Positions 7,713 to 18,310 of a stretch of 64,000 bases of DNA are shown here, one piece after another (the first letter of the stretch is position 1; each line of letters starts with the position of its first letter). The position numbers and the translations under genes were made by a program. Below the pieces are notes generated by a model that was not told the origin of the DNA, did not search any database, and saw nothing but the letters and a program-made list of their open reading frames with translations. Source of the DNA: Spirochaetota bacterium (GTDB taxonomy: Bacteria; Spirochaetota; Spirochaetia; Treponematales; Treponemataceae); assembly GCA_023438065.1 (NCBI GenBank), contig JAEXRH010000012.1, positions 868,001-932,000 of the forward strand, written 5' to 3'.

Positions 7713-10700
7713 TTACTTCAAAACGAACCCGAAGAACGAAAGGAGCTTTTCCCATATCCCCTCGGGCCTTTCTCCGATCTCGCCATCGTTCACGGGACCG
7801 TCATGTCCGCTCGCCGAAGGCGCGCGGCTCCTTTCGGTATCCTGCCGTAGCGCCGCGACCCCCCTCGCGCAGGCGACGAACGCGGGGCTTCCCTCGGGCG
7901 CGATCATCACCACTGCCGTGTCATAATCGATCGTGACGGTTTTTTCAATCGCCTTCGCGCGGGTATTCGCCATCGTCCGGCTCTCGCCCGCCGAGCGCGA
8001 AACCGCCGCGTTCGGCGCCTTCATTCCCGATAGCGCCGCCGATCGAAGGCTCTCGCCGGACATAGTAGTTCCCGAGGGAGCCTGAGTCGCGCGTTTGCCC
8101 GCCTTCACCGACGAGACATCGCTCCGTTCCGTTTGAGTCCTGGTATTGAGCGTGTCCGTCTCCGAATACCACACGGGGAGGTTCGTCTTTGAGGCCGAGC
8201 GGGCGCGATAGAAGGATTCCCGACGAATGGTAGACACGACATTCTCGCCATCGATACGTCTGGCGATGAGCGGATTGCCGAAGATCATCGCATGGGGCGA
8301 TGCCGTCCCGCCGCTTACCGAGAAATTGAAGGAAATCTTCTTAGACGCGGTATACGACAGGGTTAGCATGTAATACGAGGAGTGTGGCAACGGGAAACCG
8401 CTGATTCTGGAGTTGGACACCTCTACGGTTCCCGCCGCGCTCGAGGTCGCGGCGTCTACGCAGGTAGCGGTCAGGGTTCCCGCGTTCGAGTTCCGGTAAA
8501 TGCCCAGCCCGTTAATGATCGAATCACTGGCGTTGTCCGTGACCGTCCAATGCGGCGAATCGTTGACCCGTAGGACGATGTTCGTGCTCGATTCGTACAC
8601 GCCGACGAAATAGGCGGTTCGCTCGTTTCCGAGATCGTCCGCGATGGTGATCTTGTGCATCGCGTCATAGGAAAGCCCGGTGAGCGTGGCGCTAGGGGTT
8701 ACCGACGATCCGTCGACGGTTTCGGTCGCGACATCGCTCACGCTGGCAAGAACGGATGAAAGGTTTATGGTCGAGCCCGAATTCGTGATCCCCCAATTCC
8801 CGAAGCTAGGGGGCGTGATGTCCCGGGTAACCGTGAACGACTGCGTCTTCTCATTGCCCAGATTATCGGTCGTCCTGATCGTATACTGAGTCGCGTGGGC
8901 GTTGAGACGGGCGGTCCATTTCCCCGCGCTTACGGGCGTGAGCGCGCCGCTGCCATCACCTCCGGTGACCGTGCACGTAGCCGTTCCTGATCCGGTGCCG
9001 TCATCCGCGTCTACGGTAAAATCGATATACGAGTCCTTCGTCCGGTAAGTTGTCTGATTGGCCGTCCCCGGCTTGACACCGGAAGCGGGGGGCGTAACGG
9101 TTATGTCAGGACCAGCACTGTCCTGGGTTACCTTGACGGTAACGTGATACGAGTCATTACCGATGTTGTCGGTGACGTGTATCTCGTGCGAAGTTCCGTT
9201 CGCGTTAATGGACAGGCTACCCGGAATCGTCGTATTGGTGGAACCGCCGTCGGTATAACTCTTCAGTCCCGAACCCTCCTCGGTCCCGGGATAATTGATA
9301 TCCGAGCGCGCGAAGGCGAAGTTGATATTTCCGTTCTTGGTGAAGTACGCGATCTCGGGAACGTCCGCGACCGTCGAGGCCGTGACCTCGGCGACAGTCG
9401 AGGGATACGAAGCCGAAGGCGTCAGCGAGAAAATCGGCCGTACCGAGTCCTTAACCACGGTGATGACCAGGTTTCTCGAAACGTTTCCGGCCCGGTCCCG
9501 TGCGTAAATGGTATACGTGGAACCCGCGCTCAAGGTATACGCGGAACCGGTATTCGGCGCCGTCGGGGAAACCGCGTACGCGTCGAAGTTCGTTTCGGTA
9601 TTCGACAGCGTGAAGGTTCCCGTATTGCCGGGGATATAGTAGGTCTTCGCGGTATTGCCGGACGCGTTCGCCGCGACCGAAGCAACTTCATCGGGATACG
9701 AGCCGCTCGGGGGATCTATCGAAATCGCGGGATTAGTCACGTCATAGGTTATCGAATCGGAACCATCCGAACCGGAATCGGTGTTATCGCACGCGTCGCT
9801 CAGCTTCACGCCGACGGTTTTCGATCCGGCGCCGGTGTTGATCCTTATGCCGGTGAGCTCGATTGAGGTGCCAGATGCAATCGCGGCGTCAAGGGTAATC
9901 GCCGAAGCGGTATGCGTGAATCCGGTCGACGAGCCATTGACCGTCACGGTATCGTCGACGGACGAGAAACCGGAACCCGACAACTCGATCTTCTTCACGC
10001 CCGAGCCGACATCGGTTTGTGCTATGGTCATGTCGACAAGCGTCGTGTTCGTATACTCCGCGTTCCATGGAGTCGGATCGGCGAGCGTAACCGTTCCGAT
10101 ATTCGGCGCGGACGAATCGATCGTCACCGAGTCCTGCGCAGTCGCGCCCGAATAGCCGACCGCGTCGGTCAGTTTCGCGGTAAGGGTCTGGACGCTCGCG
10201 TCGTCCGATCCCACGCGCATGTTCGACACGGTCAGATAACCTGAGTCCACGCACGGATCATCGAGCGTTATGGTGAGCGACCCGGCCGCATAGACGCAGC
10301 TTTCTACGTCGAGATTCCCCGCGTCGGTATTGGCCTTGACGGTAATCGCGTTCCGGTTCGCCGCGGTGTTAAGATCGGTCGAGACGCCGCCGGTGAGCGT
10401 GATTATCTTGACGCCTGAAACGTCCGCTGCGCTCATGTTGATCCTGACGGGGATAATTCCGTCCTTGTCATGCGCGCTCCCCGACGCGAGAACGACCGAC
10501 GAAACGGCGGGTGCCGTCCCGTCAAGGCGCGCCTGAACCGCAGTCCCGCCCTGAGCGTTGTCTTCCGTCACGACGGGATAAGAGGTCAGGTTACCGGCCT
10601 TATCCACGACGTAGAGATAGAGCGTCCGCGCGTCGGCTGTATCGAAGTAGCTCGCGACTGAAAGCGGTCCCGCGGATACCGCAGTGACGGTCCCGTCGCC

Positions 10701-13700
10701 CGTGAAGGCGGTGCCGGACGCGGCAACGGAGGCGCTCGTTTCCGAGGCGGACACCGAAAGAAGGTACTTCGAGACGCCGGAACTTCCGATATCGGAAGCG
10801 CTGAAGGAGATCGAAGCGTCGCCCCGGACGAACCGCGAAGTACCGCCGCTTCCGCCCAAATGGGTTTGCGCCATGGTCGTTACGGTCACGGCGGGATAGG
10901 TGTCGTCCTTCACGAAGTAACTTCCGTTTCCGAGATCTATCTCCCCGGAAACGTTCCCGACGTTATCCTTGAGGAAGAGGTAGATACTGCAGGCGCTCGC
11001 GGTGACGAGGCCCTTGAACTCGGTCGATATGTCGATGGTCGCGGTCGAGGCGGCCTTCCAACCCGGGTCATTATCGTCAGGAGGAGTCGGGTCGTCGCGC
11101 TTGAGAATCCAGGATTTCACGCCGGACGCGGGCTGGTTTGAAGCGCCGAGCGGGTCCGTCGGCGTGATCGAGCAGGTGGAGCTCGAGGACACGTTTCGCT
11201 GCGTTCCCGCCGAGACGTTGGTGAAAACGACGTCGGTCCCGTACGCCGCGATCGTCGGCCCGACGTCGTCGTACACGACCTTGAGATCGCTCGCCAAAAG
11301 GGCGGCGGTCGAGACGGAAGCGACGTTGGGCGTCGCGTTCTGGGCGTTATCCTTCACGACGAAGCGGAAGGCCATGTACTGATACGCGGTATGTACGCTC
11401 CAATAGGGAGGCGTCGTCACGCCGTTAATGGTGTTGGATCCTTCGGATACCGTTTGGGTCGCGGAATAGTTACTCAAGAACGAACTACCGTTAAACGCAA
11501 AATCGGTCAATGAGCAGTTTGCGAGGCCGCTTCCCTTACCACTGACAAGATCATGGAACGTGATGACGGGCCGGTAAATCGGCGTATTGATATAGTAAAA
11601 GTTTCCGTTCTTATAGGCGGATTTCCCGGTTCCGTCGACCACTCCCGTTATCGAGTACGTCGGCGGCGCGGCGTCTTTCTCGATCACGCCCAAGTCATAG
11701 GTACCGCGGTTTCCCGCGTTATCGAGCACGTGAAGATACGCATTTGCGGGAGTCGCCGAGACCAGGGCCTGGAAGTCCGCGGTCACGACCTCGCTCACGC
11801 CTTCGGTACACGGCTTCCAGCCGGCGGCGTCCGCGGCGGGCTTGGCCGGGGTCGCGGTGAACTGGTACGCCTTGATCCCTGACTTGACGTGCGCGTAGGT
11901 ATAACCGTCGACGGGATCCGTCGGCGTGAACGAGAAGGACGAACTTCCGTTTACGTACCGCACGGAAGCGTCCTGTCCCAAGTATGTCACATACGACGGA
12001 CTCGCGGTTGGAATGCCGGTATCGATGGCGACCCTGATGCCGGCAGGGGTCCCCTGATTCCCGACCGCGTCGATTACCGTCGGGGAGAAAGCTGCCGAGG
12101 AATATGAACTCATGCTCCAGTAGGGTTGGCTGGGCGTGCAGGGCAAGAGCACGTATCGGCTCGACTCGGAAGCCTCGCTCGACTCCGTCGCCGTATTAAT
12201 GTATGGGGAAGGGTTGATATAACTGGAACCGTTCAAATGGAAATAACCGAAGGTATTCTTCGTCGACGCGATTCCGCTGCCGGAAAGGTCCGACGCGGGC
12301 CGGTCAGTCGCCCGAATATACACGTAAATGGGCTGGGACGCGTAATTCACGCCCGGAGTCGCGTTGGCGCCGACCTCCTCGAAGGCCTGAACAGGAAGCA
12401 CGTAGCAATTTACCGGACCCGGTATCCCCGGTATGGTCAGGTTCATGAATGTCGCGACGTTTTCGGTATTCGGGTCCGCGGCCTGATACACCGTGACCCG
12501 CGCCCCGTTACCGGTATCGGCCGTGACGACGGCAGGCGACATGACGTCATAGATAAAGCCGATACGTTCCTCGTCGCCGACGTTTCCGACGTTATCCGTC
12601 GCCGTGATCCCGTAAATCCAGTTCGCGCTCGCGGTTTCCGGCGGGATCGAAAGGAGCGTCCATGTGGTGTTTGCCAAGGTTCCCGCGTAGGCGGCGCCTT
12701 GCGAAACCGGTGTCTGAAGGACCCCGCTTGCGTTCCGTGTCTGCTTGTAGAGCTGATACGTGATGTTCTTCAATCCGGCGTTGTTGGTTACCGGATAGTC
12801 GGCCGCATTCGGGTACAGATACACTGACCAATTAGTCCTGAAACCGGCGGCCTGGGCGCTTGAAGGATACGCGGTAGCCGCTCCCGCGTTTTTGTAAAAA
12901 CTGGCGTTTTTTTCATAATTCTGCAAGTAAAGTGTAACCTGCGGCTTCGCGGTATCCCGATAGATGTACACGGTTACGGGATTACTGTTTCCGGCGTAGT
13001 CGTAGGGCGTCACGACGAGGGCCTTCGGGCCGTCCACGGCGCCCGAAGCGAAGGAAAGCGAGGCGTTCGCGGTTCCCGAGGTCGTAAGCCCCTCAAGACC
13101 GGGGAAGGTCAGGGTTGGAAGCGCGGTATACGTGCCCGCGGTCACCGCCGCGAGCGTCGCGTTCTTGAGCCCGCTGACCGCGCCGGACCCGCGGTCGTTC
13201 GCGGTTACGGACAGGGTATTCGTATTGTCCTTCGTGTAGAAAGTAGTGGGCGCCGCCCGGTGGCAATCCGCGCTCGCGCCGTCCCTGAGATTCACGGCCG
13301 TTACATCCGGGGAGAGCGAGTCGTAGACGCACTTGTTCGTCGCGCCGACGTTCGTCAACCCTTCGGACACGTTTCCGGCGAAGTCCTTTACCCTGACGGT
13401 TATCGAGTGAACGTCCTCGGTCTCGACGACGGTCAGCTTTCCGAACACGCGCCAGGCAGAGGTCGTCCCGATCTGCGCCACCGCGATGTTCGAAACCTGG
13501 AGCGGTTCCGCGCCCTGGAGAGCCGAGTTCGCGAGGATCCTGAAATCCTCGGAATCGCCGCCGGCGCTGTCCGCGTAGTTGAACTTCGATAGCCCGATTC
13601 CGCCCGCGCCGTCGTCCGCGATGAACGCGAAATAGAAGGTCTTCGTATTCGAGTACTGCGTGGCGTTCGGGTTTACCGGCGTTCCCGAGCCGTTTACGTC

Positions 13701-15680
13701 CACGGGCGAAGCCGCGCGGAGGAAGAAATCCGACACGGTCGGCCTCGTTCCGTCCTTGTACGCGACGGCCTGAAGCGCGCTTGCCGTGACGTTTTCCGCG
13801 TTGTCCATAAGCCAGACATACACGGTTTTGGCGCCGTCACCGGTTCCCTGCGACGCGAAGGTGATCGTATCGGACACGGCGCCCGCGACCGGCGTGTAGG
13901 TCTTCCAGCCCGCGTCGCCCTTCGCGGGCGCGGAGCCGAGATTGGTCTCGGTGACATAATACTTCGCGACGCCGCTCATCCCGTCGCTCGCCGTGATCGT
14001 GAACGGCACGTTCGCGGTAGTCATGGTGATCTTCTTGCCGCTCACCTCGTCCAACGCGAAGGAAACCGTTCCCGTGGGCGGCGTATTGTCGATCGCGATG
14101 AACGATTTCCTGTTCACTATCGAGGTATTTCCGAGATCGTCCATGAGCTGGACATACACGGGCACGTTCGGGCTTTCCGCGGAACCGTAGCTCGATATCG
14201 GAAGCCCGACGCTTGTCGTTACCGGGGTCCACGCCGTCCACGAGGTAAACGAGCCGTTCGTGAAGCCGAACCGGTACTTGAGATTCGCGTGGGTCGAGTT
14301 GAGCCGGGGAACGCTTCCGCCGCCCGCGTAACCGGCGTCGATTATCGGATCGGTCGCGGGATTCGCTTCCGAGAACGTGATCGTGGAGTTCTTGTTGTAG
14401 TATCCCGAGGAAGCCGAACCGGTAAGCTTGATGCGCGCGAGTTGTTCATCGCCTACCGACGGCGCGGCAGTGTCGCGAATGTATTGATAGGTCTTCACAT
14501 CGGAGGTGTTTCCGTTAATGTCGGTTATCTTCACCGACAGGGTAATGAGTCCATCCGTTCCATAATCGCCAATGGTCACCGGCGTGCCTTCATCGATATA
14601 CCACGGTTCGATAAGCTTCGCTTTCGTCGAGCTCGAGACGAATCCCGCGCTGGAATACACCGCGACCGTCGGGATGATTTCCGCGTAATCGACGCTTCCG
14701 CCCACATCCTCGCCCTTGATCAGGAAGTAAAAGTTTTGCGCGCCCGTTCGTCGCGATTCGGGGGCGCTCGCTTCCGTAAAGACATACGAGCCAAGGGCAG
14801 TTCCGCCCGCGAGTTGCCCGAGTTCCGGTAGATTCTGGTCGGTTCCGCTCCCGACGGTATAGGTATACACGTCGTCCGCGGCCATTTTTAGCCCTGAGGA
14901 GTCCGTGATGTTCTTTGAAAGGGTTACGGTAATCAAGCGACCGGCCGGAAGCAATACCGCCCCGTCCTTCAGTACCGAGTTTACGTGCCTGATGATCAAG
15001 GTTTTTCTGTCGGCGCTCAATATCGGAGGGAGAAAATACTTGGAGGTAAGCGACGTGATATCGCCGCCGATCGTCATGGTCAACGAGATATTCTTGAACA
15101 GGCCGTTTTCCCTCGTCGTGTATCCGTCCCCGTCGGTATCGACGCCGAAATCGAACGAGGACGGGTTAATGGGTTTGTTGAAGCTGATACGGATCATCGA
15201 GTCCTGCATGGAGCTGTCATTGTACCGATAGGGAAACTCGCCGTCGCGTTTAGGCAACTCCTCGAATATCGCCTTGATGAGTATGTCCGAGCGGTTGACG
15301 AGAACCTTCGCGGTGGTTTCCCGCGCCTTGGGGTTCGCGAAGGATACCGCGTTGGGCACCTCGGTCGTGGGACTGCCCGCGTAGAAGGCCGCCCACCTGA
15401 TGAAACCGCCCGAGAGCTCGCTCGCGAGCAGGTTCGAGGGGACGTTTACCTTGAAGGTCGCCTGACCGTTCGGCGTGACCGACCCGAGGTTGTCGTACAA
15501 AGACTGGACGCGGACGACCACCTGCGGGGCGTTCGCGACCTCCACCTCCTCCTCCATCGTTTTCTTCACGTCCTCGTCGCTTTTCATGAAGTTCTTGCAT
15601 CCCGCGAGCGAAAGCGCGAGCGGGAGAACCAGGGCGAGCGCGAGTAACGCGCGAACGCGAATCTTGAGGGTATCCGTCAT
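7713..15680 (-). CDS. Giant surface lipoprotein with about 17 Ig-like repeat modules
   Basis: A 2655-residue protein with an N-terminal lipoprotein signal (LSLAGC, Cys28) and therefore lipid-anchored. Residues about 140-260 resemble a bacterial Big_5/SbsA-type Ig domain (RISFNKPINPSSF). After that come about 17 beta-rich modules, each ending in a DxxGN motif followed by a KDxxxP-type linker (DNAGNRG, DKAGNLT, DRAGNVS and DNIGNDS are examples). Several modules contain a PGWK-like segment. The final roughly 350 residues have no repeats and include a Ser/Arg-rich low-complexity stretch. This architecture fits an adhesin or long surface fibre. The ATG at 15680 has GGAGGAAGG upstream and overlaps the previous stop by 4 bp, so it is translationally coupled to the barrel/transglutaminase gene. 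The exact ligand is unknown. Confidence 0.85.
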   Translation of the reverse strand: MTDTLKIRVRALLALALVLPLALSLAGCKNFMKSDEDVKKTMEEEVEVANAPQVVVRVQSLYDNLGSVTPNGQATFKVNVPSNLLASELSGGFIRWAAFYAGSPTTEVPNAVSFANPKARETTAKVLVNRSDILIKAIFEELPKRDGEFPYRYNDSSMQDSMIRISFNKPINPSSFDFGVDTDGDGYTTRENGLFKNISLTMTIGGDITSLTSKYFLPPILSADRKTLIIRHVNSVLKDGAVLLPAGRLITVTLSKNITDSSGLKMAADDVYTYTVGSGTDQNLPELGQLAGGTALGSYVFTEASAPESRRTGAQNFYFLIKGEDVGGSVDYAEIIPTVAVYSSAGFVSSSTKAKLIEPWYIDEGTPVTIGDYGTDGLITLSVKITDINGNTSDVKTYQYIRDTAAPSVGDEQLARIKLTGSASSGYYNKNSTITFSEANPATDPIIDAGYAGGGSVPRLNSTHANLKYRFGFTNGSFTSWTAWTPVTTSVGLPISSYGSAESPNVPVYVQLMDDLGNTSIVNRKSFIAIDNTPPTGTVSFALDEVSGKKITMTTANVPFTITASDGMSGVAKYYVTETNLGSAPAKGDAGWKTYTPVAGAVSDTITFASQGTGDGAKTVYVWLMDNAENVTASALQAVAYKDGTRPTVSDFFLRAASPVDVNGSGTPVNPNATQYSNTKTFYFAFIADDGAGGIGLSKFNYADSAGGDSEDFRILANSALQGAEPLQVSNIAVAQIGTTSAWRVFGKLTVVETEDVHSITVRVKDFAGNVSEGLTNVGATNKCVYDSLSPDVTAVNLRDGASADCHRAAPTTFYTKDNTNTLSVTANDRGSGAVSGLKNATLAAVTAGTYTALPTLTFPGLEGLTTSGTANASLSFASGAVDGPKALVVTPYDYAGNSNPVTVYIYRDTAKPQVTLYLQNYEKNASFYKNAGAATAYPSSAQAAGFRTNWSVYLYPNAADYPVTNNAGLKNITYQLYKQTRNASGVLQTPVSQGAAYAGTLANTTWTLLSIPPETASANWIYGITATDNVGNVGDEERIGFIYDVMSPAVVTADTGNGARVTVYQAADPNTENVATFMNLTIPGIPGPVNCYVLPVQAFEEVGANATPGVNYASQPIYVYIRATDRPASDLSGSGIASTKNTFGYFHLNGSSYINPSPYINTATESSEASESSRYVLLPCTPSQPYWSMSSYSSAAFSPTVIDAVGNQGTPAGIRVAIDTGIPTASPSYVTYLGQDASVRYVNGSSSFSFTPTDPVDGYTYAHVKSGIKAYQFTATPAKPAADAAGWKPCTEGVSEVVTADFQALVSATPANAYLHVLDNAGNRGTYDLGVIEKDAAPPTYSITGVVDGTGKSAYKNGNFYYINTPIYRPVITFHDLVSGKGSGLANCSLTDFAFNGSSFLSNYSATQTVSEGSNTINGVTTPPYWSVHTAYQYMAFRFVVKDNAQNATPNVASVSTAALLASDLKVVYDDVGPTIAAYGTDVVFTNVSAGTQRNVSSSSTCSITPTDPLGASNQPASGVKSWILKRDDPTPPDDNDPGWKAASTATIDISTEFKGLVTASACSIYLFLKDNVGNVSGEIDLGNGSYFVKDDTYPAVTVTTMAQTHLGGSGGTSRFVRGDASISFSASDIGSSGVSKYLLSVSASETSASVAASGTAFTGDGTVTAVSAGPLSVASYFDTADARTLYLYVVDKAGNLTSYPVVTEDNAQGGTAVQARLDGTAPAVSSVVLASGSAHDKDGIIPVRINMSAADVSGVKIITLTGGVSTDLNTAANRNAITVKANTDAGNLDVESCVYAAGSLTITLDDPCVDSGYLTVSNMRVGSDDASVQTLTAKLTDAVGYSGATAQDSVTIDSSAPNIGTVTLADPTPWNAEYTNTTLVDMTIAQTDVGSGVKKIELSGSGFSSVDDTVTVNGSSTGFTHTASAITLDAAIASGTSIELTGIRINTGAGSKTVGVKLSDACDNTDSGSDGSDSITYDVTNPAISIDPPSGSYPDEVASVAANASGNTAKTYYIPGNTGTFTLSNTETNFDAYAVSPTAPNTGSAYTLSAGSTYTIYARDRAGNVSRNLVITVVKDSVRPIFSLTPSASYPSTVAEVTASTVADVPEIAYFTKNGNINFAFARSDINYPGTEEGSGLKSYTDGGSTNTTIPGSLSINANGTSHEIHVTDNIGNDSYHVTVKVTQDSAGPDITVTPPASGVKPGTANQTTYRTKDSYIDFTVDADDGTGSGTATCTVTGGDGSGALTPVSAGKWTARLNAHATQYTIRTTDNLGNEKTQSFTVTRDITPPSFGNWGITNSGSTINLSSVLASVSDVATETVDGSSVTPSATLTGLSYDAMHKITIADDLGNERTAYFVGVYESSTNIVLRVNDSPHWTVTDNASDSIINGLGIYRNSNAGTLTATCVDAATSSAAGTVEVSNSRISGFPLPHSSYYMLTLSYTASKKISFNFSVSGGTASPHAMIFGNPLIARRIDGENVVSTIRRESFYRARSASKTNLPVWYSETDTLNTRTQTERSDVSSVKAGKRATQAPSGTTMSGESLRSAALSGMKAPNAAVSRSAGESRTMANTRAKAIEKTVTIDYDTAVVMIAPEGSPAFVACARGVAALRQDTERSRAPSASGHDGPVNDGEIGERPEGIWEKLLSFFGFVLK

Positions 15681-18301
15681 TTTTCCTTCCTCCGTCCCTT
15701 GTCGGACTGTCCGGGACGCTTGCGCCGTCCCATGAAAGCGGCGGCGACCGCGAGGGCCGCGACGATCGCCGCGATAAGATATCTTTTTTTTCCGTCTCCC
15801 GTGACGCCCGACTTGGGCGTCGGCATTGAGCCGCCGATTTCGGTTCCGGCGGTAATCGGCTGGGGCGCCTCGCGCGCGTCGGGCTTAACCGGACGTTCGC
15901 GCCCCGAGGGAGACTTGTCCGTCGTCGAAACGGTCTCGGGGCCCGTTCCCCGCGCGAGCTTCTCGCCCGTTTCCTTCCGGGGAAGGACGATATCGCCCGA
16001 GGCGGTACGCGCGATTCTTTTGGCGCCCTTGCCGCCCGGACGACGCGCGACGGTGGGCAACGCGAGTACGCGTTCCTTTCCCCCGTCGTCGGTAATGACG
16101 AGGCTCGTCGCCTCTACGAGGCTGCCCCGCGGCGCGAGCGCGGTCTCGGTATCCTTCGCGCGCGCCCGCCGCGCCTCGCGGCGCTCCACGGGATCGAGCG
16201 CCTTCGGGAGCGACCAGGTCGTCGTGCGAAGCCGCTCGGAGAGCGACCAGGCGCGCCCCTCGACGTCGAGGAACGATCCGAGATACGCGTATCGCCGCCC
16301 GAGTCCCGCGTCCCGCGTCCCGAGTTCGGCGTAGAGGGTATCGGAGCGCGCGAACTCGTCGAGCTCGTAATAGGAGCGCGCGGCGCCGAGCAGGGCGATG
16401 TCGTTCGCGGGATCGCGCTCGAGTCCCTTCCGGTAATACCCGAGCGACCCCTCGAAATCCTCGTCGAGGAACGCGACGTTCCCGAGATTGACGATCGCGT
16501 GCGAGTAGCCGCGATCGGCGGCGATCTTGAACTGGGCCCACGCGTCGTCGAGCATGCCGTATCGGCCGTAAAGGACCCCGAGGAGGTTTCTCGTCTCGGC
16601 GGTATCGCGCTTCGCGAGCTCGGCCAGGTACGCGTCGACCTGCGGGCGTATCTCCTTGGCGACGTAGCGGTCGAGCGAGTCGGTGAAGATGCGCGCGGTC
16701 TTCTCGTCGTCGGGCAGGCTGAAGCGCGTCACCGCGCCGGGGACGCTGACCGGGCGGTATATCCGCCAGGACGCTTCCATCGGGTAGAGCTTCGCGCCCC
16801 CCGCCTTCGCGGCCTCGTTCCATTCCCTCGCGCCCACGCGCCAGGCCTTGGTGAACGGCTCCTTGGTGAGGGTGATCTCGACCGGGATCCACGCGCGCCC
16901 GTCCTGGAAGATGAGGATCGACGGGTCGTAGAAGGAAGCGCGCGCCTCCTCCTCCGTGAGCCCCGAGTCGAAGGCCATGAAGATGTGGCCGGGTATGGTC
17001 ACCAGGGCGGTATCGATGTCCGCGGCCTCGAGGAGCGAGCAGAAGAGGATCGAAAGGTCGTCGCAGTCGCCGCCGCGATAGGTAAGGGTCTGATACGGGA
17101 ACTGGAGAAAGTCGATCGAGGCGCCGGAGCCCGCGTTGTCCGCGTACGCGCTCGTCGGGTCGACGACGTAGTTGATACCGTACGCGTTGAGGGCGGAGAA
17201 GGCGCCGATCGCGTACTGCACGTTTTCGTTGATGCCCTCGCGATACCGGTCGCGGACGATGGTCCCCGAATATTTCGAGAACCAAAGCGCGGCTGGATCC
17301 TTCGACGAGACGAAGGCGGCGGCGCGCCGGTCGTCCTCCCAGGACATCGCGTTCCGGTTGTGTACCGGGATCGTGAAGGGTATCTCCGCGCGCCGCTTCG
17401 CGCCGAGGCTCCGGTACTCGACGAGGATCTTGCCCTCGGCGTCGACCTTCTCGGTCTGCTCGAGCATCGATTCGCGGAAGAACGCGCGCAGGGGCACGTC
17501 GACGGACTCGCCGGGCTTGAGCCGGGCCGAAACCGAGCACACCTTCGACTGACCCATGAACTGCTCGAGGTAAAACGAGGTCGTCACGTCGGTGATCGCG
17601 TTCGGTTCCGTGTTCGTGACGCGGACGATCGCGAATTTGTTGTCGTCGTACCAGGAAAAGAAGACCGGGAAGACGGGATCCTGCGATTCCTTTTCGACAT
17701 TCACCCGGGCCTTTCGCCCGAGGGCTTCGCCGAGATCGACCGTTATCCCGGCGCCGACGGTGAACGCGTTGGTGAGCGGGGACGGCGTGTAGGCGTACTG
17801 GGTGAGCCCCGCGTGAACGGTCGCGAGGATCGAGGGTCTGACGTAATAGTTCACGGAAAGCCGCGTTCCCGCCTGCAGGCCGGAAAGATCGACTCCGGTG
17901 CGCTTGGCGCGATACATGCCCCCCATCAGGTCGGCCCGCACGTTTACTCGGTCCGCCGGCCTCCACACGAGACTCCCCCCGAGGTTCCCGCCGTAGATCG
18001 TCAGGCCGTCGACGTTATCCATCGCGAGCGAGGCGAAGTCGCCCTCGGCGAAAAATCCGAACCAGGAGCGGGGCATGAAATCGAAGGCGGCCGCGACCGA
18101 GTACCCTTGCCTGAAAAGTTCGCCGCCGAAGGGCACGCAGACCGAAGGAAGGATTCGAATCCCGGTCGTGAAATCGGCGCGGAGGACTCCCGTCGCGCAC
18201 AGGGCGCACGCGAGGGCGAGCGGGACCTTCTTTCCGAAGGCCGCGAACCGGCCCGAGCCGGGGAGAAATCCTCGTTTGGTCATCCACTTTCGGATCGCCA
18301 T
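15677..18301 (-). CDS. Beta-barrel-like / transglutaminase-like / TPR envelope protein
   Basis: An 874-residue protein with a signal-like segment at residues 24-42. A beta-rich part of about 160 residues resembles a small outer-membrane barrel, followed by an Ig-like region near 200-320. A transglutaminase-like (papain-fold) domain has Cys413 in YRGGDCDDLSILF, His439 in PGHIFMAFD and Asp445, a plausible catalytic triad. TPR-like helices lie near 585-700. A Pro/Lys-rich linker is followed by one membrane helix near 838-855 and a basic tail. Such domains may cleave or crosslink proteins or peptidoglycan. The gene sits between its inactive paralogue and the giant lipoprotein, overlapping the latter by 4 bp, so processing or anchoring that lipoprotein is a reasonable hypothesis. 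Confidence 0.8.
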   Translation of the reverse strand: MAIRKWMTKRGFLPGSGRFAAFGKKVPLALACALCATGVLRADFTTGIRILPSVCVPFGGELFRQGYSVAAAFDFMPRSWFGFFAEGDFASLAMDNVDGLTIYGGNLGGSLVWRPADRVNVRADLMGGMYRAKRTGVDLSGLQAGTRLSVNYYVRPSILATVHAGLTQYAYTPSPLTNAFTVGAGITVDLGEALGRKARVNVEKESQDPVFPVFFSWYDDNKFAIVRVTNTEPNAITDVTTSFYLEQFMGQSKVCSVSARLKPGESVDVPLRAFFRESMLEQTEKVDAEGKILVEYRSLGAKRRAEIPFTIPVHNRNAMSWEDDRRAAAFVSSKDPAALWFSKYSGTIVRDRYREGINENVQYAIGAFSALNAYGINYVVDPTSAYADNAGSGASIDFLQFPYQTLTYRGGDCDDLSILFCSLLEAADIDTALVTIPGHIFMAFDSGLTEEEARASFYDPSILIFQDGRAWIPVEITLTKEPFTKAWRVGAREWNEAAKAGGAKLYPMEASWRIYRPVSVPGAVTRFSLPDDEKTARIFTDSLDRYVAKEIRPQVDAYLAELAKRDTAETRNLLGVLYGRYGMLDDAWAQFKIAADRGYSHAIVNLGNVAFLDEDFEGSLGYYRKGLERDPANDIALLGAARSYYELDEFARSDTLYAELGTRDAGLGRRYAYLGSFLDVEGRAWSLSERLRTTTWSLPKALDPVERREARRARAKDTETALAPRGSLVEATSLVITDDGGKERVLALPTVARRPGGKGAKRIARTASGDIVLPRKETGEKLARGTGPETVSTTDKSPSGRERPVKPDAREAPQPITAGTEIGGSMPTPKSGVTGDGKKRYLIAAIVAALAVAAAFMGRRKRPGQSDKGRRKEK

Positions 18302-18310
18302 GATTTTCCG

